DNA of 12,332 nucleotides from Actinomycetes bacterium (lineage in GTDB: Bacteria; Actinomycetota; Thermoleophilia; Solirubrobacterales; Solirubrobacteraceae), in assembly GCA_023405705.1 (NCBI GenBank), contig JAEXXR010000361.1, forward strand, positions 1 through 12,332, read 5' to 3'. The notes beneath the pieces were generated by a model. It made no database searches. It was not told the origin of the DNA and saw nothing but the letters and a program-made list of their open reading frames with translations. Both the position numbers and the translations under genes were made by a program. Positions 6,120 to 12,332 of the stretch are shown here, piece by piece. Within the stretch, counting starts at the first letter, position 1. Every line of letters begins with the position of its first letter.

Positions 6120-8051
6120 ATGAAGGCAGTGGCAATCGCAGCGGCGTGCTGCGTCCTGCTCGCGACCGCGTGGGGCGGCGTCGCGGCGGCGGACGTCGGC
6201 ACACCCGGCGCGCCGACGGGCCTCGCCGCGACGGCGACGGCGAGCGGGATCAGACTGCGCTGGGACGAGAGTCCCGAGCCGCACGTCTGGGAGTACGACG
6301 TGTACCGCAAGACCGGCAGCGGCAGTTGGAGCACCGCGCCCATAATCGAGACGTGGCGCAGCGACGCGGTCGACACGACCGCCGTCACGGGCCTGACGTA
6401 CTCGTATGTCGTCGTGGCCGTCTCGGTCACCGACGCGGAGTCGCCCGACTCCGGCGTGGCGACCGAGACGGCTGGAACCGACGCCGCCCGCCCGAGAACG
6501 CCGGAGAACCTCACCGTCGCGCCGAAGAACGGCGCGATCGCGATCAAGTGGGACCCGATCACCGACGACGCCTCGCTGATCGGCTACGGCATCCTGCGCA
6601 AGGTCGGCGGCGACGACTGGAGATGGTTCGACAGCTTCTCGACCGACTACGACCGCGTGCTCGACACCGGCCTGACCAACGGCGTCGCCGTCCAGTACAG
6701 AATCCAGGCGCAGGACGCCGTCGGCTGGGGCGCGTCCTCGGCTGCCGAGACTGCGACGCCCGTCGCCGACACGACGGCACCGGCGACGCCGACCGGCCTG
6801 ACCGGCCACAGAGGCGACGGCGAGGTGCGGTGGACGTGGAGCCGCAACAGCGAGGCCGACGTCGCCAGATACGAGCTGCAGGGCCGCAGATGCAACGTCG
6901 TCGGCTGGATCGACTGGGGCAGCAGCGACGGCCCGCGCCGCTTCCTCGCGAAGTGGCTGGTCAACGACGCCGAGTACTGCTTCCGCATCCGCGCCGTCGA
7001 CGACAGCGGCAACGCCAGCGCCTGGAGCAGCGAGTCCAGAGCGACGCCCGACCGCGCGACCATACGGCTCGGCGTCGACGGCGGCTATCCGTGGGACTCG
7101 GCCGCCGCGCTCGACGCCTACGAGGCGCTCGACTCCCCCAGCGCCCGCGTCGAGGTCTACGCCGCGAGCGACCCTGCCGACGCGCAGCTCGAGACCGACC
7201 TCGAGCAGCTGACCGACATCGGGGTGCGACCGCTGATCCTCGCCGGCTACGGCAGCTCGTACCCCGCCAACACCAGAGGCGAGGTCGGCAGATTCTGCGG
7301 CGGGATCGCGTCGAAGTACGGTCCCGGCGGCAGCGCCGGCCTCTCCGACGACGTCGCCGTCCGCTACATCGAGTTCGGCAACGAGTCGTCCTATTCGCAC
7401 TACCCGGCCACGCAGGGGAACCCGGCCGGCTACGCGAGACTGCTGGAGGAGTGCGTCGACGCCGCGACGGCAGCCAACCCCTTCGTCGGCGTGCTCGCGA
7501 TCGGCGACGACCCGGCGTGGGTCGGGTGGATCCCCGCGATCGCCGCGGAGTTGGGCGCCGACTGGGAGGAGCGCCTCTCCGGCCTCACGACCCATCCGTA
7601 CGGGCCGCCGTTCGGCGAGCCCGGATCGAGCTGGTTCTACCGGATCGAGAGCATCATGGACCGCGACACGAGAACGTTCACCGGGAAGCTGCCGATCTTC
7701 GCGACGGAGTTCGGCGTCGCGTCGAGCACGAGAGGCGTCACGTTCGACCCCGACAACTACGGCTGGTCGACGACGATGAACCCGGCAGGCGCGAGAGATG
7801 CGTTCGAGCACGTGCTCGAAGCGCTGTGGGACGACTACCCGCGCGTGACGCAGCTGTACTGGTTCAAGGCGACGGACAACGTCAGAGACGACGGCGTCAA
7901 CAGAAGACGCGAGTCGTTCTTCGGCCTGTTCGACGTCGGCGGCGCGCCGAAGGGGACGACGATCCCGCCGACCCCGCCGGCGACGAGACCGGCCATACAG
8001 TCGCTGCCGGACTTCTTCACCGGCGTCAACGACGACGGCGGCTTCCACTAG
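6120..8051 (+). CDS. exported three-Fn3 protein with clan GH-A-like glycosidase domain
   Basis: The 643-residue protein has a signal peptide (1-24, ending VAAA) and three fibronectin type III domains at about 27-118, 125-215 and 220-310. Each shows the PxxPTGL or PENLTV start, the WD or WTW strand and the Y-x-V/Y-x-I pattern (YSYVVVAV, YRIQAQD, YCFRIRAVDDSG). From about 314 a TIM-barrel domain follows. IRLGVDGGYPWD opens it, IEFGNES (417-423) has the Asn-Glu pair typical of the acid/base in clan GH-A, TTHPYG (490-495) is the usual substrate-pocket histidine, and IFATEFG (526-532) carries the second glutamate, E530, as nucleophile. Acid/base E422 and nucleophile E530 are about 108 residues apart, as expected. 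I cannot assign a CAZy family; GH5/GH39/GH42-like folds fit. It is likely a secreted polysaccharide hydrolase. A hairpin spans its stop, and it converges on dxs. It has about eighteen AGA codons, the most in the window. Confidence 0.85.
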   Translation: MKAVAIAAACCVLLATAWGGVAAADVGTPGAPTGLAATATASGIRLRWDESPEPHVWEYDVYRKTGSGSWSTAPIIETWRSDAVDTTAVTGLTYSYVVVAVSVTDAESPDSGVATETAGTDAARPRTPENLTVAPKNGAIAIKWDPITDDASLIGYGILRKVGGDDWRWFDSFSTDYDRVLDTGLTNGVAVQYRIQAQDAVGWGASSAAETATPVADTTAPATPTGLTGHRGDGEVRWTWSRNSEADVARYELQGRRCNVVGWIDWGSSDGPRRFLAKWLVNDAEYCFRIRAVDDSGNASAWSSESRATPDRATIRLGVDGGYPWDSAAALDAYEALDSPSARVEVYAASDPADAQLETDLEQLTDIGVRPLILAGYGSSYPANTRGEVGRFCGGIASKYGPGGSAGLSDDVAVRYIEFGNESSYSHYPATQGNPAGYARLLEECVDAATAANPFVGVLAIGDDPAWVGWIPAIAAELGADWEERLSGLTTHPYGPPFGEPGSSWFYRIESIMDRDTRTFTGKLPIFATEFGVASSTRGVTFDPDNYGWSTTMNPAGARDAFEHVLEALWDDYPRVTQLYWFKATDNVRDDGVNRRRESFFGLFDVGGAPKGTTIPPTPPATRPAIQSLPDFFTGVNDDGGFH

Positions 8052-8061
8052 GAAGCCGCCG
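8036..8061. terminator. hairpin spanning the stop codon between convergent genes
   Basis: GGCGGCTTCC and GGAAGCCGCC form a perfect 10-base-pair stem, 11 with the outer C-G pair, around the loop ACTA. The stop codon TAG of the Fn3-glycosidase (8049-8051) overlaps the loop and right arm. The dxs stop is at 8088-8090 on the other strand, so the hairpin could act for both. There is no T-run on either side. Confidence 0.65.
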
Positions 8062-8087
8062 CAGGCGACGCGCGCGGCGGCCGGAGA

Positions 8088-10037
8088 TCAGGCCGTCGCG
8101 CGGGTTCTGCTGCCGACGGCGGCGAGGACGCGGTCGGCGATCGCCTGGCCGGTGAAGCCGACCTCCTCGTGCAGCAGCGCCGGGGAGCCGTGCGTGACGT
8201 AGCGGTCGGGCAGGCCGACGCGGAGGATCCGCGAGGCGATGCCGCTGTCGGAGAGGGTCTCCCAGACGCCGGTGCCGAAGCCGCCGGCGAGGACGCCCTC
8301 CTCGATCGTCACGAGCAGCTCGTGCTCGGCCTGCAGCTGGGCGACGAGGCCGGCGTCGATCGGCTTCGCGAAGCGCGCGTCGGCGACCGTCGCGCGCAGG
8401 CCGTGCTCGGCCAGCAGCCGGGCGGCCTCCAGCGCCTTGCCGACGCCGCTGCCGTAGCCGAGCAGGGCGACCTTGCCGTCGCCCTCGCGCAGGATCTCGC
8501 CGCTGCCGATCGGGATCGTGCGCGGCTGCTGCGGCAGCTCGACGCCGACCGCCTCGCCGCGCGGGTAGCGGATCGCGACCGGGCCGTCGTCGTACTGCAG
8601 CGCGGTGTGCAGCATGTGCACGAGCTGCGCCTCGTCGCGCGGCGCCATCAGCGTCATGTTCGGCAGCGAGCGCAGGTAGGCGATGTCGAAGACGCCGTGG
8701 TGCGTCGGGCCGTCGTCGCCGACGAGGCCGGCGCGGTCCATCGCGAAGACGACGTTCAGTCTCTGCAGCGCGACGTCGTGGACGATCTGGTCGTAGGCGC
8801 GCTGGAGGAAGGTCGAGTAGATCGCCGCGACCGGCTTGCAGCCCTGGAGCGCGAGGCCTGAGGCGAACAGGATCGCCTGCTGCTCGGCGATGCCGACGTC
8901 GAAGTAGCGCTCCGGCATCGCCTTCTGGAGGATGTTCAGGCCGGTGCCGGAGTTCATCGCGGCGGTGATGCCGACGACGCGCTCGTCCCGGCGGCACTCC
9001 TCCACCAGCGCGTTGCCGAAGACCGCGGTGTACTGCGGCGGCTTCGGCGGCGCCTTCGCGTCGGAGGGCTTGGCGGCCGGGGCGACCGCCGGCGCGCCGT
9101 TGGCGATCGAGTTCGGCTTGGCGGCATGCCACTTCTCCATGCCCTCCAGGCCGCCCTCCTCGGCCGGCGCGAAGCCCTTGCCCTTGACCGTCGAGACGTG
9201 CACGACGACCGGCCGCTCGGCCGCTATCGCCTCGCGCAGTGCCTCGCGCAGCGCGTGGACGTCATGGCCGTCGATCACGCCCATGTACGCCCAGTCGAGC
9301 TCCTCCCACAGCATCCCGGGAGCCCAGAAGGCCTTGATCGACTCCTTCAGCTGCGGGCCGAGGTGGGCGAAGCGGTCGCCGATGCCGGCCGGCAGCTTGG
9401 TGAGGAACTCCTCCCCGCCCTCGCGCGCCTTCCACAGCTTCGGGTTGAGCCGCACGCGGTTGAAGTAGCGCGACAGCGCGCCGACGTTCGGCGAGATCGA
9501 CATGCCGTTGTCGTTCAGCACGACGACCATCGGCGTGCCAAGGCCGCCCGCCTGGTGGATCGCCTCGAAGGCGACGCCGCCGGTCATCGAGCCGTCGCCG
9601 ATCACCGCGACGACCGCGCCGTCCTCGCCGACGCCGCGGCGCATGCCCTCCTTGAGCCCGACGCCGTAGCCGATCGAGGTCGAGGCGTGGCCGGCGCCCA
9701 TGATGTCGTGCTCGGACTCCTCGATCGCGCAGAACGGCGTCAGGCCGCCGTACTTGCGGATCGTCGACAGCCTGTCGCGGCGGCCGGTGATGATCTTGTG
9801 CGGGTAGGCCTGGTGGCCGACGTCCCAGAGGATCTTGTCGCGCGGCGACTCCAGCAGCGAGTGGAGCGCGACGGCCAGCTCGCAGGTGCCGAGGTTGGCG
9901 CCGAAGTGGCCGCCGATCTCGCCGACCGTGTCGATGATGTGCTCGCGCACCTCCTGCGCGAGCTGCTGCAGCTGGTCGTCGGTGAGGTCCTTGAGGTCCT
10001 CGGGACCGTCGACGCGCGGGAGGATCGGTTCGCTCAT
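8088..10037 (-). CDS. dxs: 1-deoxy-D-xylulose-5-phosphate synthase
   Basis: DXS condenses pyruvate and glyceraldehyde 3-phosphate to DXP using thiamine diphosphate, the first and flux-controlling step of the MEP isoprenoid pathway. The 649-residue length is normal. IGGHFGANLG (41-50) carries the conserved H44. GDGSMTGG (147-154) to NDN (175-177) is the thiamine diphosphate/Mg site. IAEQQA (383-388) holds the cofactor-activating E385, with Gln where most relatives have His. DRAGLVGDDGPTHHG (434-448) is the pyrimidine-domain signature. An Ala/Pro/Lys-rich linker at about 312-334 joins the first two domains and is longer than usual. The ATG start overlaps the ispA stop as ATGA, so translation is probably coupled. 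Having dxs next to ispA puts precursor supply and chain elongation in one operon. It is the last gene of the right-hand operon; the usual next gene, tlyA, is 5.8 kb away. Confidence 0.97.
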   Translation of the reverse strand: MSEPILPRVDGPEDLKDLTDDQLQQLAQEVREHIIDTVGEIGGHFGANLGTCELAVALHSLLESPRDKILWDVGHQAYPHKIITGRRDRLSTIRKYGGLTPFCAIEESEHDIMGAGHASTSIGYGVGLKEGMRRGVGEDGAVVAVIGDGSMTGGVAFEAIHQAGGLGTPMVVVLNDNGMSISPNVGALSRYFNRVRLNPKLWKAREGGEEFLTKLPAGIGDRFAHLGPQLKESIKAFWAPGMLWEELDWAYMGVIDGHDVHALREALREAIAAERPVVVHVSTVKGKGFAPAEEGGLEGMEKWHAAKPNSIANGAPAVAPAAKPSDAKAPPKPPQYTAVFGNALVEECRRDERVVGITAAMNSGTGLNILQKAMPERYFDVGIAEQQAILFASGLALQGCKPVAAIYSTFLQRAYDQIVHDVALQRLNVVFAMDRAGLVGDDGPTHHGVFDIAYLRSLPNMTLMAPRDEAQLVHMLHTALQYDDGPVAIRYPRGEAVGVELPQQPRTIPIGSGEILREGDGKVALLGYGSGVGKALEAARLLAEHGLRATVADARFAKPIDAGLVAQLQAEHELLVTIEEGVLAGGFGTGVWETLSDSGIASRILRVGLPDRYVTHGSPALLHEEVGFTGQAIADRVLAAVGSRTRATA

Positions 10038-10954
10038 GACGTTCGCGTGTAGATGAAGTCGGTGATCTGGGCCAGCTCGGGAGCGCCGCCGGGGGCCGCC
10101 TGCGCCAGCGCGGCGCGGGCGCCGCGGTGCGACTCGGCGGCCAGCTCGCGCGCCCGCTCGAGGCCGAACTCGCTGACGTACGTGCGCTTGCCGAGGCGCT
10201 CGTCGCTGCCGTGGGTCTTGCCGAGTGCGTCGTCGTCACCGACGACGTCGAGGATGTCGTCCACGATCTGGAACAGCACGCCAAGCTCGTTCGCGAAGTT
10301 GCGGAACGCAGCGATTGTCGCAGGTCCCTGCGCCGGATCGAGCAGCAGCGGGCACATGATCGACGCGCCGATCAGCCTGCCGGTCTTCAGCGCGTGCAGG
10401 TGGCGCAGCCCGTCGGCCCCGTCCGGCGCGGCGTGCGCCACGTCGAGGAACTGGCCGCCGACCATGCCGTTGACGCCGGTCGCCTTCGCCAGCTCGCGGA
10501 CCGCCGCGAGGATCGCCGCCGGCTCGCCGTCCTGCTGCTCGAGCACGTGGCGGAAGGCCTCCGCGTAGAGGCCGTCGCCCGCGAGGATCGCGACGTTCTC
10601 GCCGAACGCCTTGTGGCAGGTCGGTCTCCCCCGCCGCAGGTCGTCGTCGTCCATCGCCGGGAGGTCGTCGTGGATCAGCGAGTAGGTGTGGATCAGCTCC
10701 ATCGCCGCCGCGATCGGCAGCGCCTCGGCGGCGTCGCGGCCGAGCGCCCGCGCGGTCGCGAGCGAAAGGACCGGGCGGATCCGCTTGCCGCCGGCCAGCA
10801 GCGAGTAGCGCATCGCCTCCTCCAGCCCGGCGACGCCGGAGGTGGCGGCCTCGGCGAACTGGAGCTGCGCGAGGTACGCCTCGACCTGCTGGCGCAGGTC
10901 GTCGGGGTAGGCGTCTCCGCTGGTCTGGACGGTCTCGGGGGCGTCGGTCGTCAT
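10034..10954 (-). CDS. ispA: polyprenyl (farnesyl-type) diphosphate synthase
   Basis: This trans-prenyltransferase joins isopentenyl diphosphate to an allylic primer to make GPP/FPP-type chains. The 306 residues contain GGKRIRP (55-61), the first aspartate-rich motif DDLPAMDDDD (96-105) with the bacterial two-residue insertion (DDx4D), RRGRPTCHKAFGE (107-119), GQFLD (167-171), KTGRLIGASI (190-199) and the second aspartate motif QIVDDILDVVGD (229-240). The HTYSLIHDDLPAMDDDDLRRG context resembles E. coli IspA closely, favouring FPP synthase, though the product length is inferred. The start is the ATG at 10952-10954; the frame stays open further upstream but reads through xseB with no homology. 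Only a weak GAGAG is found before the start, and the xseB stop is 20 bases away. It overlaps dxs by 4 bases. Confidence 0.93.
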   Translation of the reverse strand: MTTDAPETVQTSGDAYPDDLRQQVEAYLAQLQFAEAATSGVAGLEEAMRYSLLAGGKRIRPVLSLATARALGRDAAEALPIAAAMELIHTYSLIHDDLPAMDDDDLRRGRPTCHKAFGENVAILAGDGLYAEAFRHVLEQQDGEPAAILAAVRELAKATGVNGMVGGQFLDVAHAAPDGADGLRHLHALKTGRLIGASIMCPLLLDPAQGPATIAAFRNFANELGVLFQIVDDILDVVGDDDALGKTHGSDERLGKRTYVSEFGLERARELAAESHRGARAALAQAAPGGAPELAQITDFIYTRTS

Positions 10955-10974
10955 CTCGCGGTGCTCTCTGGCGT

Positions 10975-11187
10975 TCAGGACTGCGTGGGAAGGGTCGTCT
11001 GCCCGGGGGCGGGCGGGTCTGCGGCGGCGCGGACGCGGCGGGCGAGCTCGCCCGCGGCGTCGCCGGCGACGCGGGCGCACTCCTCGACCAGGCGGGCCGC
11101 CTGCTCGGGCTCGAGGTCGCCGGCGCGCAGCTGCGCGGCCGCGTCCTCCAGCTGGCGCGTCCAGTATTCGAGCTGGTCGACGCTCAT
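10975..11187 (-). CDS. xseB: probable exodeoxyribonuclease VII small subunit
   Basis: XseB binds XseA to form exonuclease VII, which degrades single-stranded DNA. The protein is 70 residues, the usual XseB length, and largely helical. LEYWTRQLEDAAAQLRAGDLEPEQAARLVEECARVA fits the family pattern of leucine/glutamate-rich helix, GDL turn and second helix ending in a conserved acidic-Cys region. The sequence is divergent (tryptophan at position 9, AxxL instead of VxxLE), so part of the case rests on position: between nusB and ispA, exactly where xseB lies in Bacillus-type operons. ATG at 11185-11187 has GGAGGTG (11195-11201) 7 bases upstream and shares ATGA with the nusB stop. No xseA is in the window. 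It could instead be an unrelated small coiled-coil protein. Confidence 0.6.
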   Translation of the reverse strand: MSVDQLEYWTRQLEDAAAQLRAGDLEPEQAARLVEECARVAGDAAGELARRVRAAADPPAPGQTTLPTQS

Positions 11188-11633
11188 CGTCCTGCACCTC
11201 CGCCCGGGCGGTCGTCGCTGCCGTTGGTCCCTGGTACGGCCCGCTGCTCGCGCAGGATCGCCGCCAGCACGCCGTTGACGAATCTCGGCGCCTCGGCGCC
11301 GCAGTAGGCCTTCGCGGTCTCGACGGCCTCGTCGATCGCACCCTCCGGCGGGATCGGGCGGTCGGCCGGGACGTCGGAGGGGTGCAGCATCTCCAGCAGG
11401 CTGACGCGCATGATCGACCGCTCCAACGGGGCGATCCGCTGCAGCGTCCAGCCCTCAGCGTGGCGGCTGATCAACCCGTCGAACTCCTCCTGACGGGCGA
11501 GCGCGGCACGCGCCAGCGCACGCGTGAAGGAGGCCGCGTCGCGCGCGAGGGTGTCGTCGAGCGGGCGGCCGGTCAGGTCGTGCTGGTACAGCGCGAAGAC
11601 CGCTTCGCGGCGCTGGTCGGAGCGTCGAGCCAC
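11184..11633 (-). CDS. nusB: transcription antitermination factor NusB
   Basis: NusB binds boxA RNA with NusE (ribosomal protein S10) and supports antitermination at rRNA operons. The 149-residue, all-helical protein shows the family signatures: RRSDQRREAVFALYQHDL (3-20), GWTLQRIAPLERSIMRVSLLE (61-81), IDEAVETAKAYC (100-111) and RFVNGVLAAI (117-126). The last roughly 20 residues are a Gly/Pro-rich tail. The start is a GTG at 11631-11633, 12 bases after the efp stop and without a Shine-Dalgarno sequence; the homology starts there, so it is probably reached by ribosomes from efp. It overlaps xseB by 4 bases. efp followed by nusB is common in Gram-positives, although accB/accC often lie between them there. 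Confidence 0.95.
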   Translation of the reverse strand: MARRSDQRREAVFALYQHDLTGRPLDDTLARDAASFTRALARAALARQEEFDGLISRHAEGWTLQRIAPLERSIMRVSLLEMLHPSDVPADRPIPPEGAIDEAVETAKAYCGAEAPRFVNGVLAAILREQRAVPGTNGSDDRPGGGAGR

Positions 11634-11645
11634 GACGGCGCCGCG

Positions 11646-12206
11646 CTAGGCGCGGGACACGTAGTCGCCGGAGCGCGTGTCGACCCGCACCTTGTCGCCG
11701 ATGTTGACGAACAGCGGCACGTTGATGCGCGCGCCCGTCTCCAGCGTCGCCGGCTTCGTGCCGCCGCCCGAGGCGGTGTCGCCGCGCAGGCCCGGCTCGG
11801 TCTCCGTGACCTCGAGGTCGACGGCGCTCGGCAGCTGGATGTCGGCCGGGACGCCGTCGATCGACAGCAGGTCGACCATGTCGCTGGCGCGCGTCCACTG
11901 CAGCGCCTCTCTCAGCGCGGCCGTGGGGATCGCCTGCTGCTCGAAGCTCTCGACGTCCATGAAGTGGGCGTCGTTCTCGTCGGAGTAGAGGTACTGCATC
12001 TTGCGCACCTCGGTCCGGACGGCGCGGAACTTCTCGCCAGCACGGAACGTCTTGTCGATCACGTTGCCGTCGCTGGAGCGGCGCAGCTTCGTGCGCACGA
12101 AGGCGGGGCCCTTGCCCGGCTTGACGTGCTGGAACTCGACGACCTTGTAGATCGTCCCGTCGACCTCGATGTGGTTGCCGTTCTTGAGCTGGTTCGTGCT
12201 GATCAC
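11646..12206 (-). CDS. efp: translation elongation factor P (PGKGP-loop type)
   Basis: EF-P binds between the P and E sites and speeds peptide-bond formation at polyproline stretches. With the start at GTG 12204-12206 the protein is 186 residues, the usual length, and begins MISTNQLKNG like nearly all family members. The frame stays open 22 codons upstream, but that extension has no homology. The KOW-like N-domain contains EFQHVKPGKGPAFVRTK (24-40); the tip residue K32 is where E. coli EF-P is beta-lysylated. The PGKGP loop is the subgroup reported in actinobacteria to work without modification, and no modification enzyme is seen nearby. The OB domains end with the C-terminal GARINVPLFVNIGDKVRVDTRSGDYVSR signature. 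A TACAAT -10-like box 7 bases before the GTG means the mRNA is probably leaderless. First gene of the operon with nusB, xseB, ispA and dxs. Confidence 0.97.
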   Translation of the reverse strand: MISTNQLKNGNHIEVDGTIYKVVEFQHVKPGKGPAFVRTKLRRSSDGNVIDKTFRAGEKFRAVRTEVRKMQYLYSDENDAHFMDVESFEQQAIPTAALREALQWTRASDMVDLLSIDGVPADIQLPSAVDLEVTETEPGLRGDTASGGGTKPATLETGARINVPLFVNIGDKVRVDTRSGDYVSRA

Positions 12207-12213
12207 GTCGAGG

Positions 12214-12219
12214 ATTGTA
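12214..12219 (-). promoter_or_regulatory. -10 box of the efp operon (TACAAT), leaderless arrangement
   Basis: TACAAT matches TATAAT at five of six positions and ends exactly 7 bases before the GTG of efp. Transcription should therefore start at the start codon itself. There is no Shine-Dalgarno sequence, which agrees with a leaderless mRNA. No good -35 was found at 16-18 bases. Confidence 0.65.
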
Positions 12220-12316
12220 GGCGTGTCGGCCGGCGTATCGCGCCCGGTGGTCCGCGGGGGCGCGGCGCGCACGCGCGCGCCGGGCGCGCGGCGAGGGTCC
12301 CGGGGGCCGGTGCGGG

Positions 12317-12332
12317 TAGCCTGGCCTCGGTG
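12317..12332 (+). promoter_or_regulatory. -10-like box and possible GTG start of a divergent gene at the right edge
   Basis: GGGTAGCCT places TAGCCT at 12317-12322, and a GTG begins at 12330 after exactly 7 bases, the same geometry as at efp on the other strand. This predicts a leaderless plus-strand gene starting with the last three bases of the window. Nothing of its product can be seen. The 110 bases between this GTG and the efp promoter are otherwise GC-rich sequence with one short CGGCGCG/CGCGCCG repeat (12263-12282). Confidence 0.4.

Noticed and set aside
4356..8048. 1230-codon open frame on the minus strand across the second GH6-like gene and the Fn3-glycosidase
   Set aside because: It is antisense to two well-supported exported proteins and its product is low-complexity Arg/Val/Asp/Ala sequence. 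Such long shadow frames are expected at this GC content.
4679..8155. 1158-codon plus-strand frame overlapping the same genes
   Set aside because: It is in another frame of real genes and gives an Arg/Pro/Gly-rich translation with no domain; it also runs into dxs on the opposite strand.
10955..11341. Upstream extension of the ispA frame to 11341
   Set aside because: The extension overlaps all of xseB and part of nusB, has no prenyltransferase homology and is Arg/Pro-rich. The family start is at 10954.
12207..12272. 22-codon N-terminal extension of EF-P
   Set aside because: EF-P homology begins at the GTG at 12206 and a -10 box lies inside the extension.
1..12332. CRISPR arrays, tRNA or rRNA genes, insertion sequences, integrases, att-type direct repeats
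   Set aside because: I looked for regularly spaced repeats, tRNA-like sequence, transposase motifs and flanking direct repeats and saw none. The tandem GH6-like genes are paralogues, not a mobile element.

Overview
The window looks like chromosomal DNA from a very GC-rich actinobacterium. Gene order and motifs suggest the Thermoleophilia/Solirubrobacterales (Conexibacter-like) group, but that placement is inference. A conserved housekeeping neighbourhood lies on the minus strand: efp-nusB-xseB-ispA-dxs at the right and tlyA-nadK-recN at the left. In many Gram-positive bacteria these form one run (nusB, xseB, ispA, dxs, tlyA, recN), and tlyA-nadK-recN are also adjacent in mycobacteria. Here the run is split between dxs and tlyA by about 5.8 kb holding four genes on the opposite strand.

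Right block (about 10.0-12.2 kb, with dxs reaching down to 8.09 kb, minus strand): elongation factor P from an apparently leaderless GTG start, the antitermination factor NusB, a small XseB-like protein, an IspA-type prenyl diphosphate synthase and DXS. Two of the junctions are 4-base ATGA overlaps and the other gaps are 12-20 bases, so this reads as one operon. Dxs makes the first committed MEP-pathway intermediate, and IspA condenses the C5 units that pathway yields. Left block (1-2.27 kb, minus strand): tlyA and nadK, also joined by ATGA, then a 123-base gap and the N-terminal part of recN. That gap carries a perfect Gram-positive SOS (LexA) box.

Middle block (2.46-8.05 kb, plus strand): a small four-helix membrane protein, then three exported proteins. 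Two are tandem paralogues with a signal peptide, a Calx-beta domain and a GH6 (cellobiohydrolase/endoglucanase)-like domain. The third has a signal peptide, three fibronectin type III domains and a clan GH-A-like TIM-barrel glycosidase with both catalytic glutamates. In both GH6-like proteins two of the three key family aspartates and several substrate-stacking tryptophans are replaced, while an alternative motif set (EIDAL, WIGNPGRSAG, VKHGNS-RCN) is shared by both copies. This points to a remodelled GH6-fold subfamily, possibly binding rather than cleaving, or acting on a different glycan. It is the best candidate for something undescribed here. These three genes are also strongly enriched in AGA arginine codons compared with the flanking core genes.

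Control signals: a recurring GGTAGNNT or TANNNT -10-like element lies upstream of several genes, twice exactly 7 bases before a GTG. Strong hairpins mark the ends of the small membrane gene and of the last exported protein, whose hairpin spans its own stop codon and lies between convergent genes. No tRNA, rRNA, CRISPR array, transposase or integrase was seen.
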